A stretch of DNA of 39,737 bases from Flavobacteriaceae bacterium (GTDB lineage: Bacteria; Bacteroidota; Bacteroidia; Flavobacteriales; Flavobacteriaceae), in the NCBI GenBank assembly GCA_016744615.1, contig JADGEA010000010.1:1-39737 (forward strand), read 5' to 3'. The first letter of the stretch is position 1. Each line of letters opens with the position of its first letter. Shown here piece by piece: positions 9,038 through 16,504 of the stretch. The position numbers were made by a program, and so were the translations under genes. A model generated the notes under the pieces. That model had not been told where the DNA came from. It did no database searches and was given only the letters and a program-made list of their open reading frames with translations.

Positions 9038-9210
9038 ATGATACCAAAAATAGCACTAAATACTGGTGATAAGATATCTGTAATAGGACTCAACATTTGA
9101 TTCAGACAACTATTCGAATAATGAAGTTGCACTGGCCGTTGATATTTGCAAGAAACAATGGATACAAATATATTAAGACCGTTGCAATATTCAATACAAA
9201 CATACTTTAA
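9038..9210 (+). pseudogene. Aldo/keto reductase N-terminal remnant, frameshifted
   Basis: Starting 12 bases after the fucU stop, three frames joined together read MIPKIALNTGDKISVIGL, then TFDSDNYSNNEVALAVDI, then ARNNGYKYIKTVAIFNTN. This follows the start of aldo/keto reductases (L..G..I..IGLGT, then E.....A...GY..IDTA..Y). Frame changes occur near 9090-9096 and 9155-9157, the catalytic-site IDTA is degraded to IKTV, and the gene ends after about 55 codons. It probably once encoded a sugar or lactaldehyde reductase co-transcribed with fucU. Confidence 0.72.
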
Positions 9211-9228
9211 ACCCTAAATTCAACCTAA

Positions 9229-9277
9229 GCTAAAACGCAGAGTTATTTTATAACTCTTTAGGTTTTAGCCGGTTTTT
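9229..9277 (+). terminator. Double-stem terminator after the fucU unit
   Basis: GCTAAAAC (9229-9236) pairs with GTTTTAGC (9262-9269), and inside it AGAGTTAT (9239-9246) pairs with ATAACTCT (9250-9257) around TTT. A T-run follows at 9273-9277. It ends the plus-strand cassette and lies between convergent transcripts, so it may also help to end the GH27 operon arriving from the right. Confidence 0.6.
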
Positions 9278-9356
9278 AGGAAAACTAATAGATCAATTCA
9301 AGAAAAACCATATTAATGATTAACAGAGTGAAAAATATTCAGTTTTTCATAATTTA

Positions 9357-10571
9357 TCAATTGAAAAAATTAGATTCTAAAAAACTACCTTTAACTTTTA
9401 AAACTACAATGGAATGAGGTTTTAATTCAAAACTAACCTCTTTTTTTTGTGAAACAGGATAATCCATTTTCTCCCACAGATCTCTTAAAACATATCCTTT
9501 TTGAGAATCCATACCAATATCTTTTAATCGTAAACGAACACTTTGTTTTTTATTGGATCTATTCAGCAAAGCAACAGCCATTTCTCCACTTTGAAAAGAT
9601 TGCAAAGGTTTAGCCCATATTTGCCAGTCAGAATAATTGCCTATTTTTCTTGCCTGATACACCAGCGAATCCTGATTAAGAGCGATAACCTCTTTATTGG
9701 TTAGAATTGAAATTGTTTCCTGAGTCATATTTCGCAGATCATTTCCTGCAAGCAATGGAGAATTTAACATACACCACATAGAAAAATGAGCTTTATCTTC
9801 TTCATAGGTCATCCCACGTCCAACCTGTAACATATCCATATCATTCACATGCCCCGGAGATGCATATTTTCCCAAATCTATATTCAAATCAATTATATGT
9901 AAAATTGATTTGAATTTATTAGTAATATCTCCTGATATTCTCCATGAACTGGCAATTTTTATGGCCCATTCCCCCGGAAATTCCCACATACAAATATTGT
10001 AAATAGTATTTGGCTTAATTTCCTGAATCCAGTTAGCTATGTTTGTATACGCTTCCTTTTCATTTAAGTGAATCCATTCCCCTCCACACCAGTCCACTTT
10101 TATAAAATCATATTCCCAGGTGTTCAGCATCAATTCAAGATCTTGCTTTTCATACCCATATAATCCAACTCCAATACCAAATGGATCTTTATCCCAATGT
10201 GAACCGCACGTGTTTTTTCCTGCATCAGAATAAATACCTGCACTTAATCCTTTTGCATGTATATAATCTGCCAAATATTTCATCCCATGAGGGAACTTTT
10301 CAGGATGAGAAAGTAAATTTCCTTTCGCATCTCTTCCTCCAAAATATCCATCATCTATATTGATAAATGAATAACCGGCATCCTTCATACCTGAACTCAC
10401 CATGGCATTTGCTTGTTCTTTTATCAGACCTTCATCAATATCTATATGAAATTCATTCCAACTCGACCAGCCCATAATGGGAGTTTTAATTCCCTGTTGG
10501 GCAAATGAATGGATATTAAAATATAGAAAAACCACAAAACTTAATAAATAATATTTACTATTTCGAATCAT
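9357..10571 (-). CDS. GH27 secreted alpha-galactosidase-like glycosidase
   Basis: The 404-residue protein has a signal peptide (residues 1 to about 24, ending HSFAQ). It has the GH27 catalytic barrel: MGWSSWN at 33-39, NIDDGYFGGRD, nucleophile Asp160 in YDFIKVDWCGG and acid/base Asp215 in SWRISGD. A C-terminal beta-sandwich runs from about residue 300. GH27 covers alpha-galactosidase, alpha-N-acetylgalactosaminidase, isomaltodextranase and beta-L-arabinopyranosidase. The VDWCGG motif (Trp161) differs from the usual YDNCG, so galactose specificity is not certain. It is the last gene of the TetR operon, 48 bases after the aminotransferase, which ties periplasmic or surface sugar removal to that regulon. 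Confidence 0.9.
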   Translation of the reverse strand: MIRNSKYYLLSFVVFLYFNIHSFAQQGIKTPIMGWSSWNEFHIDIDEGLIKEQANAMVSSGMKDAGYSFINIDDGYFGGRDAKGNLLSHPEKFPHGMKYLADYIHAKGLSAGIYSDAGKNTCGSHWDKDPFGIGVGLYGYEKQDLELMLNTWEYDFIKVDWCGGEWIHLNEKEAYTNIANWIQEIKPNTIYNICMWEFPGEWAIKIASSWRISGDITNKFKSILHIIDLNIDLGKYASPGHVNDMDMLQVGRGMTYEEDKAHFSMWCMLNSPLLAGNDLRNMTQETISILTNKEVIALNQDSLVYQARKIGNYSDWQIWAKPLQSFQSGEMAVALLNRSNKKQSVRLRLKDIGMDSQKGYVLRDLWEKMDYPVSQKKEVSFELKPHSIVVLKVKGSFLESNFFN

Positions 10572-10619
10572 ATTTCAAACCTTTATAAATTATACTATTG
10601 AAAAATAAATATACTTAAT

Positions 10620-12089
10620 TTATATCCTAATTTCCTTAAAAACAGACTCAAATCTGTGTAAAGCCTCGTCAATAACCTCATCCGTTTGTTCAGCATTGGT
10701 ATATAATCTGCTTCCTGCAAGGGTAACAATTCCCACACTCATAAAAGCTGCTCCCATTTGCTCCATAATTTCTTTTCGAATCTTTAGTTCTTTTAAAACT
10801 TTTGGAATGGTCCAGAATTTTACAAAATTTATATCTAAAAATAAAACACCTGATGTTTCTAGATGGACTATAGATCCTTGATTATAAACAACATATGGTA
10901 ATTTGTATTTTGTAATTATTTTTTGAAGTCCGTCTTTTAATCTGTCCCCTGCTCTTCCTGCTTTTGCACAAGCATCCTTATCAATAATCCCTTTTAAGGT
11001 ATAATACCCAGCAACACAACTTAGAGGATTAGCTGCTAAAGTTCCCCCAACTTTAGCTTTTTTAATTTTTTTATCGCCATCCAAACCTGCTGTCAGGTAT
11101 TTCATATATTCATTTTTACCGCCAAGACCTCCAGCTGATGGATATCCTCCGGCAACTACTTTTCCAAAAACAGTCAGATCAGGAGTAACATCAAAATATC
11201 CCTGAGCACCTTGCATCCCTACTCGAAAAGCAGTTACAACCTCATCAAATATCAGTAAGGCTCCGTATTTATCGCATAATTTCCTAACCATTTTATTGTA
11301 ATCTTTAGGCATAGGTCGTGTGCCACTTTCAGGCCCCAATGGTTCCAAAATTACTGCTGCTGTTCCTCCTCTCAATTTATTGAACATCAGCTTTCTTTCT
11401 AATGCTTTCAAATCATTTGGATAAACTTCCTGCGTATGTTTGGTATAAGCTTTTGGAATTCCATGTGACTCAAATCTACCCGTTCTTGGAATACGAGTTC
11501 CATATACCATTTGATCCATCCAGCCATGGTATGCACCACCAATTTTAATGATCTTTTTCTTTTTAGTTGCTAGTCTTGCGACCCTTACCGCCGCAATAAC
11601 AGATTCAGACCCACTATTCAACATTCTGAATTTTTCTACAGATGGAATATTTTCACAAATAAGTTTGGCTAATTTATACTCATACTCATGAAAAAGACCT
11701 GTGGAAGGACCGCATGCATTGATCAATTCTATTGTTTTCTCTTTTACTTCTTTTGGATTAGACCCCAAAACTGTTGGTCCGCCTGCTTGCAAAAAATCAA
11801 TATATTTGTTTCCATCAATATCATATAAATAAGCTCCTTCTGCTTTATCAAAAACAATGGGATAAGGATAATTAAATGCCAAGTTATGTTGAGCACCACC
11901 GGGAATATAGTTTTTAGCTTCTTTAACCATTTTTTCAGAATTATTACAATTCTTATCAAAATAGTCCATTGCTTTTTCTAAAACTTCTTTTGGCAATCCT
12001 AAAGCTGGGTTTGCAACTAGCTCCTTTAATTTTTTATAGATGGGTTCCACATCATGGTAATCAGAAATACTATAATTAGATGATTTCAT
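10620..12089 (-). CDS. Class III PLP aminotransferase (glutamate-1-semialdehyde aminomutase-like)
   Basis: The 489-residue protein belongs to fold-type I class III aminotransferases. It has a PGGAQHNLAFNYPYPIVF start motif (63-80), DIDGNKYIDF, LNSGSESVIAAVRVAR (PLP phosphate site) and GAYHGW. ILEPLGPESG and FDEVVTAFRVG carry the PLP-ring Asp282, and FGK at 308-310 places the Schiff-base Lys310. It has a ~60-residue N-terminal extension compared with HemL-type proteins. Haem synthesis is unlikely, given the catabolic operon. It probably transaminates an amino or aldehyde intermediate. The gene starts 5 bases after the TetR stop, and a second, diverged class III aminotransferase sits in the other TetR-controlled operon. 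Confidence 0.88.
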   Translation of the reverse strand: MKSSNYSISDYHDVEPIYKKLKELVANPALGLPKEVLEKAMDYFDKNCNNSEKMVKEAKNYIPGGAQHNLAFNYPYPIVFDKAEGAYLYDIDGNKYIDFLQAGGPTVLGSNPKEVKEKTIELINACGPSTGLFHEYEYKLAKLICENIPSVEKFRMLNSGSESVIAAVRVARLATKKKKIIKIGGAYHGWMDQMVYGTRIPRTGRFESHGIPKAYTKHTQEVYPNDLKALERKLMFNKLRGGTAAVILEPLGPESGTRPMPKDYNKMVRKLCDKYGALLIFDEVVTAFRVGMQGAQGYFDVTPDLTVFGKVVAGGYPSAGGLGGKNEYMKYLTAGLDGDKKIKKAKVGGTLAANPLSCVAGYYTLKGIIDKDACAKAGRAGDRLKDGLQKIITKYKLPYVVYNQGSIVHLETSGVLFLDINFVKFWTIPKVLKELKIRKEIMEQMGAAFMSVGIVTLAGSRLYTNAEQTDEVIDEALHRFESVFKEIRI

Positions 12090-12094
12090 AGTCG

Positions 12095-12715
12095 TTAATT
12101 TATACAGATCATTTTAAAATAATTATCAAAAGCTAATTTATATTTTTCAGTCAATACCTCTTTGATATTTTTCCTGATTGTTGAATGATTTAGAGCAATA
12201 CCTTCAAGCATTCCAACGATCTGTAAAGTAATAGCTTCCTTATCCAGGTCTTCTCTAATTTGCTTGTCTTCCATCCCTTTGAAAACTATTTCTTTAATGA
12301 CCTCCCTGTATTCTTTCACCGTTGAACTAATTTTTTTTCGAATAATTTCGTTATTTTCACTATTCAACTGAAAACTATAAAAATTTCGAATCGGAAAATC
12401 CATACCTTCTTTTGTAATTGTTTCTACACTCGAAAAAAGGTCGGCAGCAAAATGATATATCAATTCAATATTCTGTATAAAACTTTCAGACAGGTTATCT
12501 AAATTTGTAGTTTGTAACAGATTGATATAATAAGTTTCAATGGTAGCAAAATAAATTTCTTCCTTACTTTCAAAATGATGGTATATAGCACCTTTTGATA
12601 ATTTAGTTGCTTTCATAATATCCTTTATGGTAACTTCCTTATATCCTTTTTCTAAAAATAAAGCAAAAGCTGATCTTATGATATTATCCTTACTTTTTAC
12701 ATCTTTTTTCTTCAT
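12095..12715 (-). CDS. TetR/AcrR-family transcriptional regulator
   Basis: The 206-residue protein has an N-terminal TetR helix-turn-helix at about 10-55 (IIRSAFALFLEKGYKEVTIK, KLSKGAIYHHFESKEEIYFA). A helical ligand/dimer domain follows. TetR proteins are usually repressors released by a small, often hydrophobic, ligand. The gene is third in the operon, 2 bases after the aldolase and 5 bases before the aminotransferase, so it should control its own synthesis. ACCGAC-type palindromes of the kind TetR proteins bind lie at three promoters in the window: the SusC operon, the kinase/MFS divergent region and the ALDH operon. It is the only TetR gene here, which makes it the best candidate for their regulator. 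Confidence 0.92.
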   Translation of the reverse strand: MKKKDVKSKDNIIRSAFALFLEKGYKEVTIKDIMKATKLSKGAIYHHFESKEEIYFATIETYYINLLQTTNLDNLSESFIQNIELIYHFAADLFSSVETITKEGMDFPIRNFYSFQLNSENNEIIRKKISSTVKEYREVIKEIVFKGMEDKQIREDLDKEAITLQIVGMLEGIALNHSTIRKNIKEVLTEKYKLAFDNYFKMICIN

Positions 12716-12717
12716 TC

Positions 12718-13377
12718 TTATTTGTTTTTATTTGCTTCTTTTGAGTATTTCATTAAATAATATTTATGCATGATCCAGGCTTCAAATTTACTGATAGATT
12801 TTGCTCCACCCAAAAATTCTGCTTCAATAAATGCTTTGGCTGATTTTTCCAATACCTGACAACAGACAAATACCTCCTCAATATCTCTGCCAATACAAAC
12901 GGCTCCATGATTTGCCATCAAGGCTGCATTTCTACCTTTTAATGCCTTTACTGTACCTTTTACAATTTTCTTTGTGTTTGGCAATGCATATGGTGCAACT
13001 CTAACAGAAGGTCCTAATAATTGTGCCTGATCATCCAATATTGGTGGAATCTCCCTTCGCGCAGTAGCTACTGTTGATGCATTCATTTGATGTGTATGGA
13101 TAACCGAATTGGCATCCTTTCTTGTTTTATAAATTTCGGTATGTAACTTATATTCAGAAGATGGTTTTACATTTCCTTCATATTTGTTTGTCAAATAGTT
13201 TACCCTAACCATATCTTCCGGTTCTAGTTCTTCATATGGCCTACCTGAAGGTGTAATGATCATATCTGTTTTATTTAAACGAATACTAACATTTCCCCAG
13301 GTTCTGGCAACCAAACCCTCATCCAGTAATTTTTTTCCTGCATCACAAACAGCTATTCTTGCTTCTTTTTCTGTCAT
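12718..13377 (-). CDS. Class II (zinc) aldolase, FucA/AraD family
   Basis: From the ATG at 13377 (one base after the kinase stop) the protein has 219 residues. An upstream in-frame start at 13401 would overlap the kinase and add MKGLIKIN, which is less likely. Residues match L-fuculose-1-phosphate aldolase closely: WGN at 27-29, TPSG at 42-45 and SS at 73-74 for phosphate binding, and catalytic Glu75. The zinc ligands are His94 and His96 (IHTH) and His157 (NHG). Such enzymes split ketose-1-phosphates to DHAP plus an aldehyde, or epimerise ribulose-5-phosphate. The upstream kinase would supply the phosphoketose. The aldehyde product could pass to the ALDH at 31558-32928. Confidence 0.9.
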   Translation of the reverse strand: MTEKEARIAVCDAGKKLLDEGLVARTWGNVSIRLNKTDMIITPSGRPYEELEPEDMVRVNYLTNKYEGNVKPSSEYKLHTEIYKTRKDANSVIHTHQMNASTVATARREIPPILDDQAQLLGPSVRVAPYALPNTKKIVKGTVKALKGRNAALMANHGAVCIGRDIEEVFVCCQVLEKSAKAFIEAEFLGGAKSISKFEAWIMHKYYLMKYSKEANKNK

Positions 13378-13378
13378 A

Positions 13379-14902
13379 TTAATTTTTATTAAACCTTTCA
13401 AAATTTATATTCTGATATGCTTTCTTTAAACCATAGTAGATCACTTTATAGTTTTTAAACATTTTTTGATAAACATCTTTGTGATTCTTTCGAGGAAAAT
13501 AGCTTTTTGATACCGGATTAAACTCTTTGATTCTACCAAAATCATTCTCTAGTCCTAAACCAACAAAAGCAGTCATTGCCGAACCAATGGCTCCTGCCAT
13601 TTTAGGATTCTCGGTAATACGCAATTTAATCTGAAGGATATCACTTAGACTTTGCATCCATGCACCATTTTGTGAACCACCTCCAATCACTGTTATCTCA
13701 TTGATTTCAATTCCAAAATCTTTTTGAATATTATCAATCGTCCATTTCAAATTATACCCTATTCCTTCGAGCATAGCACACATAATGTGCCCGCGATTAT
13801 GTTCCAGTCCTAAATTAAAAATGGTACTTCTTACGGTTATATCTGTAACAGGTGTACGCTCCCCCTGAAACCACGGAGTAAAGATCAGATCATCGGCTCC
13901 TGCCGGAATTTCGCTCACTTCCTTTTCCATTAATTCATATATATCAACACCTTGCTCCTTCTCTTTTTTATAGAATTTATTCAATGCCCATTCCACATTT
14001 ATACCTGCTGATTCTGTAATTCCCACTAACAAACTTGAACTTGGATCTGCACTTTGCAAACTCGCCACACCATTTTTAAATTTGTGGTTTTTTTGAGAAC
14101 TCACTCCAATCCATGCCGAAGATCCCAAATAAATATGAGCCTGATGGTGATCTATTTGTCCGGAACCCATTGCGGCAGATTGTGTATCATCACTTCCTCC
14201 AAATATTTTAACACCAGTGGTAAGCCCTAATTCCTGAGCTGCTTTTTTCGTTAAGCTCCCTACCAGATCTGTAGATTTTACCAAATCAGGTAGTTTGTTT
14301 ACATCAATACCTGCCACCTTAAAAAAAGTTTTTTCCCAATCTTTTTTATTTAGATCAAAACCATAACTACAAGCTCCTGACCATTCGGCAACCATTTTAT
14401 TGGTACACTTATATTTTAAGTAACCATTAACATCTAAAAATTTATAAGTGTTCTTATAAACCTCAGGCAATTGTTCTTTTACCCATAACAACTTAGGTAT
14501 TACATCTTTACCGGATAATTTAATTCCCGTGATCTTCTTAAAAATAGATTTACCTAAGAATCTATTCATTATTTTATTGGATTGACTATTTGCTCTAGCA
14601 TCAACCCAAGAAATATTTTTATAGAGCAAAGCGCCTTCTTTATCTACTGGAATAATTCCCATTGCCTGAGTAGAAAAAACCATTGCCAAAATTTGATCCT
14701 CTTTATTTAATTCACTTACTACCTTACGGGTTGTTACACAAATAGCTTCCCAATAGTCCTTTGGATCTTGCTCTACCCATCCCGGTTTGGGAAAATCAAT
14801 TCCATAGCTTTTTTCAAATGAATCATACACCTTTCCATCTGTACCAATAAGCACAGCTTTATTACTTTGTGTACCTACATCATGTGCTATTATGTAATTC
14901 AT
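13379..14902 (-). CDS. FGGY-family carbohydrate kinase
   Basis: The 507-residue protein shows the FGGY fold. The N-terminal domain has the phosphate loop DVGTQSNK (8-15) and the sugar-site motif WVDARA (99-104). GGSDDTQSAAMGSG (235-248) holds the putative catalytic Asp238. The C-terminal ATPase domain has IGGGSQNGAWMQSLSDI at about 411-427 and AGAIGSA. FGGY kinases phosphorylate xylulose, fuculose, rhamnulose, ribulose, erythritol and related polyols; the substrate here is unknown. The gene is first in the operon and is followed by the aldolase with a 1-base gap, a kinase-aldolase pair typical of deoxysugar or pentulose catabolism. It is divergent from the MFS gene across the shared operator. 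Confidence 0.9.
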   Translation of the reverse strand: MNYIIAHDVGTQSNKAVLIGTDGKVYDSFEKSYGIDFPKPGWVEQDPKDYWEAICVTTRKVVSELNKEDQILAMVFSTQAMGIIPVDKEGALLYKNISWVDARANSQSNKIMNRFLGKSIFKKITGIKLSGKDVIPKLLWVKEQLPEVYKNTYKFLDVNGYLKYKCTNKMVAEWSGACSYGFDLNKKDWEKTFFKVAGIDVNKLPDLVKSTDLVGSLTKKAAQELGLTTGVKIFGGSDDTQSAAMGSGQIDHHQAHIYLGSSAWIGVSSQKNHKFKNGVASLQSADPSSSLLVGITESAGINVEWALNKFYKKEKEQGVDIYELMEKEVSEIPAGADDLIFTPWFQGERTPVTDITVRSTIFNLGLEHNRGHIMCAMLEGIGYNLKWTIDNIQKDFGIEINEITVIGGGSQNGAWMQSLSDILQIKLRITENPKMAGAIGSAMTAFVGLGLENDFGRIKEFNPVSKSYFPRKNHKDVYQKMFKNYKVIYYGLKKAYQNINFERFNKN

Positions 14903-14913
14903 TAATTTTTTTA

Positions 14914-14921
14914 TATATTTG
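14914..14921 (+). promoter_or_regulatory. -7 box of the MFS promoter
   Basis: TATATTTG matches TAnnTTTG exactly and is followed after one base by the TetR-type operator at 14923-14940. No clear TTTG -33 element is visible. Transcription would start within or just after the operator, about 30-40 bases before the MFS ATG at 14968. Confidence 0.5.
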
Positions 14922-14922
14922 A

Positions 14923-14940
14923 AAACCGACTAAGCGGTTT
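14923..14940. promoter_or_regulatory. TetR-type operator in the kinase/MFS divergent region
   Basis: AAACCG-actaag-CGGTTT is an inverted repeat with the same outer half-sites and the same overall spacing as the operators at 6144 and 33008, but with a diverged centre. It is flanked on both sides by -7 boxes pointing outward over it (14914-14921 plus, 14942-14949 minus). One bound repressor could therefore block both the kinase operon and the MFS gene. Confidence 0.75.
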
Positions 14941-14941
14941 G

Positions 14942-14949
14942 TAAAAGTA
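14942..14949 (-). promoter_or_regulatory. -7 box of the kinase operon promoter
   Basis: On the minus strand this reads TACTTTTA, close to the TACTTTAG box at the other two operator sites and in the same position relative to the palindrome. The downstream kinase ATG is at 14902. Confidence 0.5.
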
Positions 14950-14967
14950 TTAAAATTTAACTTAATA

Positions 14968-16251
14968 ATGCATATTAATTATAAATATCCTAAAATCAGG
15001 TGGTTTATGCTTGCTTTGTTTATGTTTTTAACTATTACAATTGAATTACAATGGTTGACACATGCACCTATAGCAAGGGTTGCAGAGAGTTTTTATAGTA
15101 ATCAAACACAAACGTATAGCTGGTTAGGTATTGATTCTATTGCGTTGGCATATATGATCATTTATTTGATCATGTGCTTGCCAGCAAGTTATATTATTGA
15201 TACATACAGCGTAAAAACTGGGCTGAATTTAGGTGCGATTTTGACAATTGTTGGGACCATAATTAAAGGATTTGGAGCACACAGTTTATTGTGGGTTTTT
15301 ATTGGTCAGTTATTTTTAGCAATTGCTCAGCCTTTTATTTTAAATGCAGTTACGGCTTTTAGCGTAAGATGGTTTCAATTAGACGAAAGAGCTATTGTTG
15401 CCGGATTGTTGGCTCTAGCTCAATTTATTGGAATTTTATTTGCCATGTTACTTACACCAATGCTGGTTGAAAGTTCTCCAGAAAGCATGAATTATGGTGA
15501 AGGAATTGACTCCATGCTAATGATCTATATGATTCCAACTGTGGTTGCTGCTATTCTATTTTTATTGTTCTTTAAAGAAAAACCCGCAGACCTCCCTTTT
15601 GATATTCAGCATGAAAGATTAAACTTTAAGCAGGGCATAATTCATATGCTTCAATTAAAGGATGCAATACTTGTGATGATTCTTTTTACTATTGGGTTGG
15701 GTATTTTCAATGCTATAAGCACCTTGGTGGATGCCATTACTGCAAATTTAAACATCAAAGATTCTGATGGATTGATCGGTGGAATAATGCTTATCGGAGG
15801 TATCATTGGAGCTGTAGTTATTCCTTTCCTTTCGGATCATTATAGAAAAAGAAAACTATTTTTGGTAATTTGTATGATAGCTTTTATTCCATCTATTTTT
15901 GGTTTGGCCTTTGCTGCTGAGATCTCTGATTTTTTTCAATTAACAATCAAAAATACCTATAATCTGGCATTGATCTCTAGCTTTTTTATTGGAATGTTTA
16001 TCATGAGTGCAGGACCCATCGTATTTCAATATACTGCAGAGATCACAGTACCAACACCGGAATCAACATCACAAGGTATTCTGTTATTGGTTGGGCAAGT
16101 TAGTGGTGTGGTCATGATAACCATCATGACCATTAATAATAATGAGTATTTAGATGGTATGATGAAAATATTTGTATTGCTATCTGTTATTGCTTTTGTT
16201 GTAGTGTTGTTTATAAAAGAATCAGATATAAAAAAGTTGAACCCAAAATAG
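14968..16251 (+). CDS. MFS transporter, FLVCR-like
   Basis: The 427-residue protein has about 12 hydrophobic segments, with the inter-domain loop near FFKEKPADLPFDIQHERL (residues about 195-215). N-terminal features such as IRWFMLALFMFL, the loop APIARVAESFY, LPASYIIDTYSVKTGL, the GQ and QPFI helices, and RWFQLDERAIVAG resemble the FLVCR branch of the major facilitator superfamily. Members of that branch move choline, ethanolamine or haem in animals; bacterial substrates are mostly unknown. Its operator is shared with the kinase operon, so it probably imports the substrate that this operon breaks down. It stands alone, ending 253 bases before the next operon. Confidence 0.85.
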   Translation: MHINYKYPKIRWFMLALFMFLTITIELQWLTHAPIARVAESFYSNQTQTYSWLGIDSIALAYMIIYLIMCLPASYIIDTYSVKTGLNLGAILTIVGTIIKGFGAHSLLWVFIGQLFLAIAQPFILNAVTAFSVRWFQLDERAIVAGLLALAQFIGILFAMLLTPMLVESSPESMNYGEGIDSMLMIYMIPTVVAAILFLLFFKEKPADLPFDIQHERLNFKQGIIHMLQLKDAILVMILFTIGLGIFNAISTLVDAITANLNIKDSDGLIGGIMLIGGIIGAVVIPFLSDHYRKRKLFLVICMIAFIPSIFGLAFAAEISDFFQLTIKNTYNLALISSFFIGMFIMSAGPIVFQYTAEITVPTPESTSQGILLLVGQVSGVVMITIMTINNNEYLDGMMKIFVLLSVIAFVVVLFIKESDIKKLNPK

Positions 16252-16504
16252 AAATGGAAAGCATTTTTGGTTTTTAAAATGAATTTATGGATAAATTAAT
16301 TGATATTTTAAATGCTGATGGTAAAAAAAATAGGAGAGACCTGTATGAAATCAATTGAAAGGTGATTTATCTTTTACGGAAAGGAATACAACCAATTTAT
16401 CATCAATCAAATTAAAAAGAGGATAAATAATATAGCGAATGGATAAGATATATTGATTTATATAGGGTTTAGTTCTTTAATTTTACACAATTAGAAAAAC
16501 GAAA

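Noticed and set aside
10620-12089. hemL (haem biosynthesis)
   Set aside because: The protein resembles glutamate-1-semialdehyde aminomutase, but it has a long N-terminal extension and lies in a TetR-controlled sugar-type operon with no haem genes. The same holds for the copy at 29482-30741.
12718-13401. Longer aldolase starting at 13401
   Set aside because: It would overlap the kinase by 23 bases, and the added residues lack family similarity. The ATG at 13377, one base after the kinase stop, is better.
16286-16357. A 23-codon ORF (MDKLIDILNADGKKNRRDLY...) between MFS and the ABC operon
   Set aside because: It has a start and stop but is too short to judge, and no partner or family is recognised. 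Nothing else is seen in 16252-16504.
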